Source of the DNA: Chamaelirium japonicum
Taxonomy: Eukaryota; Streptophyta; Magnoliopsida; Liliales; Melanthiaceae
Length of the DNA: 64,000 nt
Direction of reading: 5' to 3'
Assembly: GCA_947650365.1 (NCBI GenBank)
Contig: OX393557.1
Coordinates: 2,040,138-2,104,137, forward strand
Translations under genes and position numbers: made by a program
Part shown: piece after piece, positions 34,863 through 47,110 of the stretch
Layout of the letters: each line of letters opens with the position of its first letter
How positions within the stretch are numbered: the first letter of the stretch is position 1
The notes under the pieces: model-generated
The model's database searches: none
Told to the model about the DNA's origin: nothing
The model's input: only the letters and a program-made list of their open reading frames with translations

Positions 34863-36690
34863 AACCTTGACCGGCTGATTTTAGCCGTTCGGTCAAACTT
34901 GACCGATCGGTCAAAATCAACCGATCGGTCGATTTTCTACTAGATCTGGCAAAAAACTGAGGTTTTTTGCCGATCACCCAAACCTTGACCGGCTGATTTT
35001 AGCCGTTCGGTCAAACTTGACCGATCGGTCAAAATCAACCGATCGGTCGATTTTCTACTAGATCTGGCAAAAAACTGAGGTTTTTTGCCGATCACCCAAA
35101 CCTTGACCGGCTGATTTTAGCCGTTCGGTCAAACTTGACCGATCGGTCAAAATCAACCGATCGGTCGATTTTATATTAGATCTGGCAAAAAACTAAGGTT
35201 TTTTGTCGATCACCCAAACCTTGACCGGCTGATTTTAGCCGTTCGGTCAAACTTGACCGATCGGTCAAAATCAACCGATCGGTCGATTTTCTACTAGATC
35301 TGGCAAAAAACGGAGGTTTTTTGCCGATCACCCAAACCTTGACCGGCTGATTTTAGCCGTTCGGTCAAACTTGACCGATCGGTCAAAATCAACCGATCGG
35401 TCGATTTTCTACTAGATCTGGCAAAAAACTGAGGTTTTTTGCCGATCACCCAAACCTTGACCGGCTGATTTTAGCCGTTCGGTCAAACTTGGCCGATCGG
35501 TCAAAATCAACTGATCGGTCGATTTTCTACTAGATCTGGCAAAAAACTGAGGTTTTTTGCCGATCACCCAAACCTTGACCGGCTGATTTTAGCCGTTCGG
35601 TCAAACTTGACCGATCGGTCAAAATCAACCGATCGGTCGATTTTCTACTAGATCTGGCAAAAAACTGAGGTTTTTTGCCGATCACCCAAACCTTGACCGG
35701 CTGATTTTAGCCGTTCGGTCAAACTTGACCGATCAGTCAAAATCAACCGATCGGTCGATTTTCTACTAGATCTGGCAAAAAACTGAGGTTTTTTGCCGAT
35801 CACCCAAACCTTGACCGGCTGATTTTAGCCGTTCGGTCAAACTTGACCGTTCGGTCAAAATCAACCGATCGGTCGATTTTCTACTAGATCTGGCAAAAAA
35901 CTGAGGTTTTTTGCCGATCACCCAAACCTTGACCGGCTGATTTTAGCCGATCGGTCAAAATCAACCGATCGGTCGATTTTCTACTAGATCTAGCAAAAAA
36001 CTGAGGTTTTTTGCCGATCACCCAAACCTTGACCGGCTGATTTTAGCCGTTCGGTCAAACTTGACCGATCGGTCAAAATCAACCGATCGGTCGATTTTCT
36101 ACTAGATCTGGCAAAAAACGGAGGTTTTTTGCCGATCACCCAAACCTTGACCGACTGATTTTAGCCGTTCGGTCAAACTTGACCGATCGGTCAAAATCAA
36201 CCGATCGGTCGATTTTCTACTATATCTGGCAAAAAACTGAGGTTTTTTGCCGATCACCCAATCCTTGACCGGTTGAAATTGACCGTTCGGTCAAACTTGA
36301 CCGATCGGTCAAAATCAACCGATCGGTCGATTTTCTACTGGATCGGTCAAAAAACCATGTTTTTTGACCGATCACCCAATCCTTGACCGGTTGAAATTAA
36401 CCGTTCGGTCAAACTTGACTGTTCGGTCAAACTTGACCGATCGGTGAAACTTGACCGAACGGTTAAAATTGACCGATCGATCAAAATTGACCGATCGGTC
36501 GATTTTTCTACTGGATTGGTCAAAAAACCATATTTTTTGACCGATCACCCAATCCTTGACCGGTTGAAATTGACCGTTCGGTCAAAATTAACCGATCGGT
36601 CAAATTTGACCGATCGGTCAAATTTGACCGAACAGTCAAAATTTACCGATCAGTCAAAATTGATCGATCAGTCTTTTTTATGCTAAACAC
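34863..36690 (+). repeat. 118-bp tandem array (about 15 units) rich in W-box palindromes
   Basis: Units start at 34863, 34981, 35099, 35217, 35335, 35453, 35571, 35689, 35807, 35925, 36025, 36143 and 36261, with more diverged units to about 36690. The period is exactly 118 except one unit with an 18-bp loss (35925-36024). Most units contain TTGACC twice and GGTCAA twice, including the perfect 16-bp palindrome TTGACCGATCGGTCAA, and a second palindromic run 'accgatcggtcga'. The array lies between the antisense promoter and the 3' LTR. The last four units are degenerate and denser in the GGTCAA motif. Confidence 0.95.
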
Positions 36691-36780
36691 TCAGCAAGCT
36701 TCTTTGTGCCTTCTTCGACAGGGGGTTGATATTTTTTTGCACCAAATCCAAGCCAGCCAGAACGAACTCTAGCTAACTTG

Positions 36781-36788
36781 GAGGGGGT
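36781..36788 (+). other. Polypurine tract of D
   Basis: 'gagggggt' a few bases before the 3' LTR start (36792), the expected primer for plus-strand synthesis. Confidence 0.7.
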
Positions 36789-36791
36789 AAC

Positions 36792-38081
36792 TGTGGGTGC
36801 AAATTTTAGCAGAAGATTAACGACTACCGCGGGACCCACCAGCCCTGCCTGGTAGGCCCACGAGGACTACCGCGGGACCCACCGGCCCTGCCTGGTGGGC
36901 CCACGAGGACCACTGCGGGACCCACCGGCCCTGCCTGGTGGGCCCACGAGGACTACCACGGGACCCACCGGCCCTGCCTGGTGGGCCCACGAGGACCACC
37001 GCGGAACCCACCGGCCCTGCCTAGTGGGCCCATGAGGACAATCGCGGGACCCACCAGCCCTGCCTGGTGGGACCAAGAACCTGTGGAATCCCCCAGAAGA
37101 CGGTAGCGAGGCCCGCCAGCTTTACCTAGAGGATCCCCAGATGCTGCAGCAGAAACCGCCTTTTACCACCAGAAAATTCTATAAATAGCAGAGCCTTCGA
37201 ATGTAAAAGGATCGAATCTAAGATCCGAAATCCATTTTCCACTCCGAGATCTGATTTTTAGAAACTGTGGGTGCAAATTTTAGCAGAAGATTAACGACTA
37301 CCGCGGGACCCACCGTCCCTGCCTGGTGGGCCCACGAGGACTACCTCGGGACCCACCGGCCCTGCCTGGTGGGCCCACGAGGACCACCGCGGGACCCATC
37401 GGCCCTGCCTGGTGGGCCCACGAGGACTACCGCGGGACCCACCGGCCCTGCCTGGTGGGCCCACGAGGACCACCGCGGAACCCACCGGCCCTGCCTAGTG
37501 GGCCCATGAGGACAATCGCGGGACCCACTAGCCCTGCCTGATGGGACCAAGAACCTGTGGAATCCCCCAGAAGACGGTAGCGAGGCCCGCCAGCTTTACC
37601 TAGAGGATCCCCAGATGCTGCAGCAGAAACCGCCTTTTACCACCAGAAAATTCTATAAATAGCAGAGCCTTCGAATGTAAAAGGATCGAATCTAAGATCC
37701 GAAATCCATTTTCCACTCCGAGATCTGATTTTCAGAACCAGAGCTCTGGAATTTCTATCTTCTCACCCTTCACCTCTACTTGATCATCTTCTTGTCTGTG
37801 AAGAGATCAAGAAGGCTTCAGTAGCACTCGGCCTGTCGAGGTTACTTTGAGAAAAGTGTTAGTGAATTCGGGTTGCACCCTATAGCACGGAGACGTAGGC
37901 TTCGGCTGAACTCCGAGATCACTTCTCGTGTCAAACTCTCTCTCTGATTGCATCTCTCTGTTTACATATCAAAAACTTCAACTTCGATCAACAAATCGAC
38001 CAACGATCTTCGACGTCAACTTCAACTCCAATTGACTGGTGAGGCGAGGTCTTCGGGTCGGCACGAAGATTTTCCCCCACA
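36792..38081 (+). repeat. 3' LTR of element D
   Basis: Same length and same 474-bp duplication (36792-37265 and 37266-37739) as the 5' LTR. About 17 differences by eye, most of them in the GC-rich minisatellite and most of them transitions. Confidence 0.95.
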
Positions 38082-38086
38082 GCAAC

Positions 38087-39677
38087 CGCTGAGGCATACC
38101 GAGAACTTCCTGCCGAAATCCTTGCTGATAAGCGAAGCGGTGAGGGGAGTACTGTTCCACTTCCACTATATCCCCCCGACGCTAAACCAAGTAGCCGGGG
38201 CGGCAACTGACCATGTTCCAATACAAGCTGTCCGAGAGCTCCCGTTGTCGTGGTCCGTCATCCTCTCTAGAGGTAGCACGGAGTACTCTGACAAAAACTC
38301 AAAGTCGGTGCCTCCCATCCTCCGCAAAAGAGTGCGAGCACACTCCTTCGGGTGCTCCTAGCTGATAAAAGCATTTAAGATACCTCATACGCACGACAAG
38401 AAGGGCAGGTCGGCTGGATGCCCACGTCTGGCGAAGATTCCTTTTTGGGAAGTGAAGAGCCATCCAGCCATACAGATAGTGCAGAGGTCCAAAGGCATTA
38501 GACCGACCGAGCTCCCCTTTGGTATTGTCCGAGCTGGACAAGCTCCAGTAAGTACCACTGAGCCCCTGGTACAAGGCGCATAAAATTACCGGAGCTAGAT
38601 TGAAAAGCTCCCCTCTCGCCATCCGGAAGGCTGCAAAAAAGGTCCCTGGACGGATAACCTCGCCGGGACAGGGAAGCACGAACCGGCAAAGGAAGACGAC
38701 CAGCCCAGCGGCTCGGTAAATTGCCCACCACTCCTCGCTGTCACGCCTCAGACCAAGGATCTCCCAGGGGCACTGTTTTTCCTGTATTGAATGCCTCACT
38801 CTGGCCAAGGACTCAATAGGTCTCACAAAAGAACGCAGTGGAGGCCTCTTTATCTGAGCAACCTTCCACATTGGGTGAGCTAAAGGTGCCGAGGACCTGT
38901 ACTCGCCTCTGAACCAGAAGTCGACCCAGGAAGAAGGATGAACTCGGTCTGACCGATCCCAGGTTGCAATGGCGGCATATGCCTTGAATAAAAGAAGGCA
39001 GGAGCTCAGAGCAAAACTGCTATCCAGCAAGTCCTTCAAAGCTGGCACCTCCTCTTGGTAATAATCCCGCACTTCAGGGCATCTAGACGTCGCGGAGGGA
39101 GATCCCTATTTCTCCCACTCCAGTGAGAAAAGTGTTGGTGGCTGGGCACCAGAGTTCACAAAGAGCGCGATACATCCCCTCAGGACGGTTATATTCTCGA
39201 CGAGCGGGCGCTAGAAACTTTGACAACGGCTTCATCTCAGGTTCCGCCCCAAAGACTTCATAGAGCTCACTCATCTATTCACCGAAACCGCAAAGGTACT
39301 GGACGTCCCCCCGAGGCCAAGAGTCGGTACCCCATCGGGTCAACCGAGAGTAGATCTTCGAAGCAACTATCGGTGTAGGCATGAAATCTTCATCACAATA
39401 GTGAAAAGGCGTACTCAAGCTTGGACGAAGGAGCTTCATGGAGATCGCCTCGTCGGTGTAGACTTTCTCGCTCAGCTTCGGCATCCCGCAAGTCGTGTCG
39501 ACAACTCCATCCTCTGTGATGCGCTCATGGATAAACATCCGGAGCAACGACAGAAGCTCTTCTCTTATCGAGTTTCGGTAGCGGTACACCCGAGTAAGGG
39601 GGAAGCGAAGACACCTCCTCCCATCGGAGAAGTCCTCAGCTATCCACCCCGGTGAAGTCAAACCCTCAAAAACTCGG
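38087..39677 (-). pseudogene. Antisense gene of element B, plant-mobile-domain-like exons
   Basis: The minus-strand exon starts after an acceptor TCTCCTCAG near 39678 and reads RIRVFEGLTSPGWIAEDF, then CDEDFMPTPIVASKIYSRL. TAG near 39273 (after CGFGE) and a frameshift near 39078 break it. Further on come EWWAIYRAAGLVVFLCRFV, NLAPVILCALYQGLS and AFGPLHYLYGWMALHFP, a pattern resembling the plant mobile domain (aminotransferase-like/PMD) by eye. It is cut at 38087 by D and continues at 23704. Host and transposon PMD proteins are known; what it does for a retrotransposon is unknown. Confidence 0.6.
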
Positions 39678-39727
39678 ATCCTGAGGAGACACAAAGAGAA
39701 GCAAGTCAAGACAAGCGAGGAAAAGCT

Positions 39728-40842
39728 GCAAAAAAAAAAAGGGGGGGGGGGTTTCACAATTGAAGCCCGAGGGGCCCACAGCCCCCTGTCGGGAGGACCG
39801 CCCGGCTCACGCCATTGCATCCCTTCTCCAACCAGATCAGGGTCGCCCGACTCAAAGCCACGTCGCCGCTACACCTTGGCCTTCGGCCACACTCTCGGGG
39901 TCCGCGCACCCCCTGTGCCGGCCAACTATCCCTCCATCGTGCGGCGTCCGCACACTACCCGTGCCGATACCGCCTGTGCCGGCCACCTACCGCCACTCGC
40001 CCGTATTGGACCTCGCATTGCCGGCGTAATGCAACTCCCGCTTGCACTGAACCCACAGCCGCCACTTCAGCCGCCCCGCGTACTTGGCCTCAACCGCGGC
40101 CACCGCGGCCACCGCTGCTGTTGATAATGGCAAAAAAAAAAAAGAGACAGACGCAGCAGCATCCGGCCGGGGCCCGTAGCCCTTTCCCACTGAAACCCGG
40201 ACGAAAGGGGGGGGGGACCCACGCCCCTCTCCCGCAATTGAAACCGACACCAAAGGAAAAAAAATAAATAAATAAAGGGGGGGGGCCGCAGCTCCCCCCC
40301 TCGTTCATCTCCTATACGACCGGGGCACAGGGGTCGGGGCCGCCAGCAGCCGCTGCTGCCTCCACAGTCCAGAACCAGAAAAGAAGAAAGAAAAGAAAAA
40401 GAAAAGAAAAGAAGAAGAAGGGAAAGAAGAAGAATAATAAGAAGAAGAAGATGAAGAAATATGAAGAAGAAGGCGGTGAGGGCGGTCAGCACCTCAGCTG
40501 CGCTCCTCCGTCCTCCTCACCGCGGTCGTCGTCGCCCCGTCGCTTCGAGCCCGCCTTTGCAATAATCTTCAAGTCGCGCACCATCGCCGCCTCCGCTGAC
40601 GAAAGAGGCGACACCGGGAAGACGGAGCAAGTTGCATGCAACCCCAGGCAGCACTCTTCCGACGGCGGTCTCTAAAAGCCGGCAGAGTCTTTGTAAGAGC
40701 AATGTGGTGATGAAGAGTGTAGGGGTCCTTAAATAAGCCCCCAACCCTGTCCACAAAAGGAATTAAGGATAAGTGCTCTACGCTCCCTATGTGTCCAAAC
40801 CCTACACGTTCCCACCAACGCACTCATCCTTGAGGGGGCACT
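39728..40842 (+). other. G-run-rich 3' region of B ending in polypurine tract
   Basis: It contains homopolymeric A/G blocks at 39729-39752, 40130-40142, 40206-40214 and 40257-40286, with degenerate repeated text (a G-run followed by 'accc..g..cccc' and 'aattgaa..cc'). It would be the 5' exon and promoter side of the B antisense gene; a minus-strand TTATTTAAGG near 40725 is a weak TATA candidate. The polypurine tract 'tgagggggca' (40831-40840) abuts the LTR at 40843. No convincing ORF. Confidence 0.55.
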
Positions 40843-42903
40843 TGTAGACACACAAATTGTGTCTAACCCGGACCCGACTGGCATGCACCTATGCGGAGGC
40901 AAACCCGACATACACTCGGACCCGGACCCGACTTGCATGCACCAATACGGATGCAAACCCGACGCACACTCAGACCCGGACCCGAACTCAACTCGTATGC
41001 ATCGACTCAAAAAGGGAAACCAGACCCGACCCGCGCCAAACAAGAGGCCGGGTGGGCCCATCCCCAAGTGACGCCCACCCGGCCCCCTTCTTAAAACCCG
41101 AGCCCCTTACCCACGGGTAGGGGGTGGCCGGCCATGCAAGGAAAAGAAAAAAAGAAAGAAAAGAAAGAAGGAAAATGAAAGAAAAGAAAGAAGAAAAAGG
41201 AAAGAAAAGAAAGAAAAGAAAGAAGGAAAATGAAAGAAAAGAAAGAAGAAAAAGGAAAGAAAAGAAAGAAAAGGAAAGAAAAGAAGAAAAAGGAAAGAAA
41301 GACCGTCATGCACGGGGGGAGATTGCGTATGACGTCCACTTACGCGTGGATCTGCACCGATCCCTCGATGCGACAGACAAGAAGATGTGTCGGGTCACCA
41401 TCGATTTTATGTGTAAGATTTAAATAAATTCAAAGAAGATTGAGCCATAACTACTCCGCCAGAAAAGGAAGGCAAATAAAGGTTTATTCCTCTCTTCAAT
41501 GGAAGAATAAATCTTGGGGTAATTATGGGAGAGATATTAAAGGGATTTAAATAAACTTCCCATATCTCTCCCCTCCCCCCTTCACCTATAAATAGAGGGG
41601 GAGGGGGAAGGCTCAAGGGGTCGAAGAAATCAGAAGCTGAAGACAAAGTGAGGAAGCTCTGTAGAAGAGAAGATGCGCTATTCATCGAACCAAGGCTTCA
41701 CGAGGCACGGGCAAGCCTATCCCTTCGGGACCGACTTAGTCCATTGAAAGCCCTCATCAACGTGAAGACCCTTGCACAAGAAGATCAAGCCTTCGACTCC
41801 GTGCACGAAGAAGAAAGCTAGGAGAAGAAGAATCCTTCGACTCCGAAGGCGCCAGAAGCAAAGGCCGGAGAAGAAGATCGGAGCGGCACCACCTCATTGT
41901 CTCCAACAAACCTTTGACTCCAATCAAGCCCAAAAGCCCAGAGAAGAAGATCGAAGCGTCATCAACCCGTCGCCTTCAACAAACGTCCAATCCATCCACA
42001 AAGAAGAAAGCTTGGAGAGGAACACCCGAAACGTCGCTATACCCGTCGTCTTCAAAGCAAAGCCAACGCTACAACCGTCGCATGGAGCTCGGTGCCACCC
42101 TCACTGTCTTCAAAGGTACCCTTCGACTCTGATCACGCCAAAGAAGCCCGGAGAAGAAGAAAAGTCGAGCCGACACCTAAATCGTCAAGGAAGCCAGAAG
42201 CACTAATGAAGTAGCCACCGCTGTTCGAAAAGAAGATCGAGTCAACGCCGAAGCAAAAGCCCACGCAAGAAGCCAAAGCAAAAGCCCCAGTAAAGCCCGC
42301 ACCAAAGCATCGCAAGTGCTAAAGCCAAGCAACTACGCCGGTCATGAGCAAAAGCACTGCACGCTCTAGCCGATACGACACGAAATCCGGAAGAGTGAAA
42401 GCATCGCAAGTCTCCCCCGTCTACGTTCAAGTGCAAGCGCCAAAGCAAAGCAAGAGCCAGAGCCACACCAAAGCCAAGCCGAAGTCAAAAGCCAAAGCTA
42501 AAGCCGACGCCAAAAGCACGATCGACACCGCGAACCGATGATCAAGGACGCCAAGGTCAAGCAAGGATCGAGGAAGACACGAAGACCGAGGAATGAAGCC
42601 AAAAACCCCCTACCCGAGAAAGCGCGAAGCACGGAAGGGACAAAAGCAATGATGGATATTCCTTAGCCTCTCAAAAACCCTCACCCTGTAAAAACCTCTG
42701 TCCTGGGCAACCCCTTCAGAGCTCTCGCACGAATACCACGTGGAGACGCGGATCAAAGGGACCCTCCAGAGGATCTCTCCCACAATCTCCTGATCAATAT
42801 TCACCGCACCCGGCTCACCACCCCCGAGCCCCCGGGTCCCGGCACTCTTGTAATCTTTGTGTGTTTGCAATAAAGACAACCCGGATCTTTTTCTGCGCAT
42901 ACA
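40843..42903 (+). repeat. 3' LTR of element B
   Basis: Begins TGTAGACACACAAATTG and ends GCGCATACA before GTCAT. 2061 bp; it differs from the 5' copy by an expanded polypurine run (41141-41305) and many substitutions. TATA at 41587-41594. Confidence 0.92.
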
Positions 42904-42908
42904 GTCAT

Positions 42909-44140
42909 TAAAGGTATGAACTATCCACTTTTAGAATATTATTCCTATTAAAAATAAGTGAGTTATAACAAGAATAATTTAAATTTTTGTAAGCACCATT
43001 ATGGAAGTCTAGCTAGAGTAATTTTAGATCCGGGTTCGAACCATTCGTTCATATCAATTCACTTGGCTAGAGTCTTACAGTTGAAGACAGAACCGTTAGG
43101 GTATGTACTTGCCATCATCACTGTACTTAGTGACACCACCAAAACTAATAGAGTCGGTAGAGACTTTATCAAAGAATTGAAGATGTGAAGTTAGTGGCCA
43201 ATTTAATTCTACTAAAATTGGAGAAATTCGACATTCTATTAGGAATGGACTGGTTTTCCAAATATAGGACGATGATGAATTGTTATCGGAAGAAGGTTAC
43301 CTTATAAACACCTAAAGGAAAGGAAATAATATTCTGGGGAAGAAAGTTTGGAAAGACAAAACAAAAGTATGTTACTTGGCTCAACTATTAGAATAAGAAG
43401 TGAAAATTCCGACACTCAATTCCACTTTGGTAGTATCAGAATCTCCACAAGTGTTTCCTAAAAACCTTTCAAGGTTACCACCAAAAAGAGAATAGATTTT
43501 GCCATAGAATTAATTCTCGGAGTAGCTCCTATTTCAATCGCTCCTTATAGAATGGCACCTATAGAGCTAAAGAAATTAAGGAAACAGCTGGATGAGTTAT
43601 TAACTCTTGGATTTATAAGACCCAGTACTTCACCGTGGGGTGCCCGATATTATTTGTACAGAAGAAGGATGGGACAAAAAGAATATGCATTGATTACAGA
43701 AGGATAAATCAAATGACTATAAAGAAGAAATATCCACTTCCGAGAATCGAAGATTTCTCAACTTAAGGGAGCAAGGTGTTTTTTTTCTAAAATAGATCTT
43801 CGATCGGGATATCATCAGTTAAGAAACAAGGAAGAAGACATACCGAAGACGGCCTTCAGAACTCAATAAGGACATTTTGAATTTTTAGTAATGCTTTTTA
43901 GTTTCACATTTGCTCCTGCAATATTTATGGATTTGATGAAAAGAATTATCCTACACACGATCTAGGGTTGGTAGCTGTCATATTCGCATTTAAGATTTTG
44001 CGTCACTATTTACATAGAGAACAATTTGAATTATATTCCGATCACCAGAGTTTGAAGTACATTAACACACAGAAGGATTAAATTTACGACAAAGAAGGTG
44101 AGTGGAAATTATTGGTCGATTATGACTATAATCTTACCTA
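42909..44140 (+). pseudogene. pol: Protease, RT and RNase H remnants of element A
   Basis: Resumes after B with the protease region (VILDPGSNHSFISIHLARVLQL, about 43015-43080; the DSG-type site reads DPG). RT start: [21 protein letters not shown] (43545) and [12 protein letters not shown] (43790). At about 43963 the text jumps from FAPAIFMDLMKRI directly to an RNase H segment (VIFAFKILRHYLHREQFELYSDHQSLKYI, 43980-44065), so the RT active site Y/FxDD and thumb are deleted. Several frameshifts and stops. The conserved tail [11 protein letters not shown] at 44110 precedes an (AT)n run. Confidence 0.85.
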
Positions 44141-44148
44141 CCATTCTG

Positions 44149-44252
<104 letters not shown>

Positions 44253-44345
44253 AATTGTTTGACAACTAAGGTACATACTTCAAATTTCAAAACTAAGGTA
44301 TGTACTTCAAATTTCGAGGACGAAATTTTTATCAGAGGCAGAGGA

Positions 44346-46723
44346 TGTAGCATCCCAAAAATATTAATGATTAATACAATATAATATAAGAAATTTTTTG
44401 TAAAAAATTTAAAACAAAAATCGAACTACGCGATTGCATCCGGCTCGTCGAAGCGATCAAAAACCCTATACAAGCTTTTAGGTTTTGAGCACGTTTAGAA
44501 CATTTAAAAAATTAAAGAAAAAATGGGCAATGCAAGATTTTGAACTAAGGACCTATCAGAAAAGTCTTATCTCTTTCTCCTCTAACCAGAAAACCCTTAA
44601 AAATTTTCATTCTAAATCACAGAAACTAAATATTTGTAATGAGAGGGGAAGACCAAAAGACAGCTAACCGTGGACCCTTGGTTTCTGATCGGACGAAAAC
44701 GGTTAGAAGGAGAAGGGTCAACTGAAATAATGAATAAAATAATGAACCATTTTGCAGTTAAGTCCCTAAGACCCTTGTTATTCCAGAAAAGGCCTATAAA
44801 AACCCCCTTAAACTCCATAGTTCTGCACACAAGCCCCAAACTCGAAAAGCGTGCCCCATCTAGCCACCTACCGTCGCCGTCGACGGCCGCCACCTCCGGC
44901 CGCCGCCATCTCCGGCCGCCGCCACCACCTCCGGCCGTCGGCCGCCACCTCCGGCCACCGGTCGCCGCCATCTCCTACCGCCGCCACCACCTCCGACCGC
45001 CGCCTCTGGCGACCTCCGCTCCGGCCATCACCGTCAGCCACCGCCACCTCTGGCCATCATCGCCTCCGGCCACTGACCACCGCCTCCCACCACCCCGGGT
45101 TAGTCGAGTCGGGTATGATTTAAACCCATTTAATTCGGGTTCGGGTTTTAAACCGTTATATATTAGTGCAATTTCAAAAACATGAGTAAAAGAAAAGATT
45201 AGTCTTCTCATTAGAACCCACAACCTTCTCAAAACTCAATCGAAAGCCTTTTAGGCTAACCAAGAGATTCCTTAACACTTTATGTTAAAAAAAACACCTA
45301 TCAATAAAAAAATAGATTATAAGGATAAAACTGAATTGATCATATTTTATCCGTACGAACTCTGAATTAAGCCTCGTCAGTGGCCTTGGACTCGTAATGA
45401 CAAAATACACCTACTGAGATCATAATACACCAGAACCGATAATTAAAAAGTGAATTTATGATTTTACCCCTAAGGTAAAATAGTCATAACTTTTTCATTG
45501 AAACACGGAATTGATTTCCGTCTGTGACCACATGATTGTGGTTACGATTCGGAACCACCATTATTATAAAACCCTAAACCAAGGATCTAGAAAAAGACTA
45601 TTTTAACCTTTTTTCCTATTTAGATCATAAATTTATCAATTTGACTCGGAACTTGATTCTGTCAGCGGCCACGTTTTCAGAACGAAAAACCCTACAACAT
45701 GGATATAAATTCAAATTATTATTTTAAAAATGTCCTAAATACCCCTATATGATAAATTACAAACACCTAAGGCATCCAACATCGAAATTGGTTTTCGTCA
45801 AATCCTTGGAAAATAGAATATAAAACTAACAAAAGATAGTGATATATTTCAGGTCGTGAACTTACTAAGGTATCTGCATCGGGTGAAAGATTCTATGACT
45901 CTTCAGGTAGGGGACTAAACCTATTTGATTCTTGATAAGTGTATATCATTGAAATAATGGTAGTATACTATGGATGTGTTAATTTTTAAGATGTGTTGAT
46001 CATTTCAATTGGGTGTGGGACTGTCCCTGGCTTGCGGGCCTAAAAGATAAATCCTGGGTATAGGGCTGTCCCTGGCTTGTGGGCCTAAAAGATAATCCTA
46101 GGTGTGGGGCTAGCCCTAGCTGAGGCCAAAAAGTATCCTAGGTATGGGTCTAGTCCTGGCTGAGGCCAAAAAGAAACCTAGGTGTGGGACTAGTCTTGTT
46201 TCAGACAAAAAGTGTCCGGGTATGATTATAGTTTCTACCCTGGTTTGAGCCTAAAAGGGAATCGGATGATCAATGACTTTTAAATTACTATTTATATTCA
46301 TATGAACTATTTTCTTCAGTACATTTACCATGAATGAACTAGGTTTAATAGGTGACTCAGTGGATTAGACTCACCCCCCTACAGGTGTTATGACCCCTAC
46401 AGAGACTGACCTTATAGGACAAGAAGAGGAGGAAGCACGAATAGAGAACGAACCGGAGGGGATCGAAGATCCGCTTTACACTCCATATTATGAGGATGTG
46501 GGAGCGGAGATGTGAAGAGTGGAAGATTCTAGATGATGTGTTAAAGCTTTAAGTTTTTAGATATTGAGCCATGTATCAAACTTTTATATTATAATACATG
46601 GTTATTAATAAAAGAGGCTCAAGTGATTCCATAGTTGATGGGATTTATTTTATATCAAGTTTCTCTTCTAATACCCCAGTGTTACACGGGTTGATTAAAT
46701 CCGTAAAATACCGGGGCGTTACA
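44346..46723 (+). repeat. 3' LTR of element A, full-length form
   Basis: 2378 bp, TGTAGCATCCC to GGGGCGTTACA, followed by TGACC. It includes a TATA box (44793-44800), a CCGCCGCCACC-rich block (44866-45090, Pro/Arg-rich ORFs that are not genes) and the ~40-bp minisatellite (about 46010-46215). The block from about 44670 to 46010 is absent from the 5' LTR. Confidence 0.92.
44793..44800 (+). promoter_or_regulatory. TATA box of the A 3' LTR
   Basis: 'ggcctataaaaacccc', a standard plant LTR TATA context. It has no counterpart in the 5' LTR. Confidence 0.65.
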
Positions 46724-46728
46724 TGACC

Positions 46729-47110
46729 TCTCTCATGAACTGAAGGGGAATTATTGGGTTTTGGCAGCCCATGAAGTTCGGTCCGTTACCCAAGCCCATG
46801 CAAGAGCCCAGTCTTATTTTCGGTTTAAAGAGATAGAGGTTGGCTATTTGGGTTTGGATGGTTAAAGGTTGGCTAAAGTAATAGAGTTAGTTGAGGGGAT
46901 AAAGTAGTTGTGCATGGGAAGTCAATCCCGTATGGGATTGGGAGTACTCCCATGCACACACCTTTGTTTTATCCTTTGGTCTATAAAAAGGTTTCCCCTC
47001 CCCACCTTGAAGAGACACCCTCATTTCTTGGAGAACTATTGTGGATAACTCATCCTCAAGGGCTTCGGGAGAACCTCAAACAAGGAGGAGGAAAAGGCTG
47101 GCTGTAAGGT
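46729..47110 (+). mobile_element. LTR-like remnant flanking the nest
   Basis: The purine stretch 'tgaaggggaa' (46741-46750) precedes 'ttattgggttttggcagccc', like a polypurine tract and a decayed TGTTGGG LTR start. A TATA box CTATAAAAAG stands at 46981. The 59 bases before A (1-59) would join here, so A may have landed just upstream of the 3' LTR of an older copia-type element. The right edge is not visible. Confidence 0.35.

Larger units (their letters stand above)
23710..38081 (+). mobile_element. Element D: young Tat-group retrotransposon nested in the antisense gene of B
   Basis: LTRs 23710-24999 and 36792-38081 are both 1290 bp and differ at about 17 sites by eye (about 1.3 percent). The target duplication GCAAC is at 23705-23709 and 38082-38086. 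Content: primer site, gag-protease, RT, RNase H, archaeal-type RNase H, integrase, short tandem repeats, an antisense three-exon gene, a 118-bp satellite-like array, polypurine tract. It is the best preserved element in the window. Confidence 0.95.
2411..42903 (+). mobile_element. Element B: Ty3/gypsy Tat-group retrotransposon nested in A
   Basis: Two ~2-kb LTRs (2411-4406 and 40843-42903) bound the element and the 5-bp duplication GTCAT occurs at 2406-2410 and 42904-42908. Order inside: primer site, gag, protease, RT, RNase H, a second (archaeal-type) RNase H, integrase, an opposite-strand gene, a G-run-rich tract, polypurine tract. The second RNase H and the antisense gene are hallmarks of the Tat group (Retand, Grande, Ogre relatives). 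It is split by C in gag and by D in the antisense gene. Its own sequence is about 16 kb. The reading frames carry many breaks, so it is older than D. Confidence 0.92.

Noticed and set aside
34863..36690. 118-bp array as a CRISPR locus or centromere satellite
   Set aside because: Repeats are contiguous without unique spacers, and the array lies wholly inside a retrotransposon's non-coding 3' region; no evidence of a free satellite in this window.
44670..45185. Pro/Arg-rich ORFs in the A 3' LTR
   Set aside because: Codons of a CCGCCGCCACC low-complexity block inside an LTR downstream of its TATA box; no domain.
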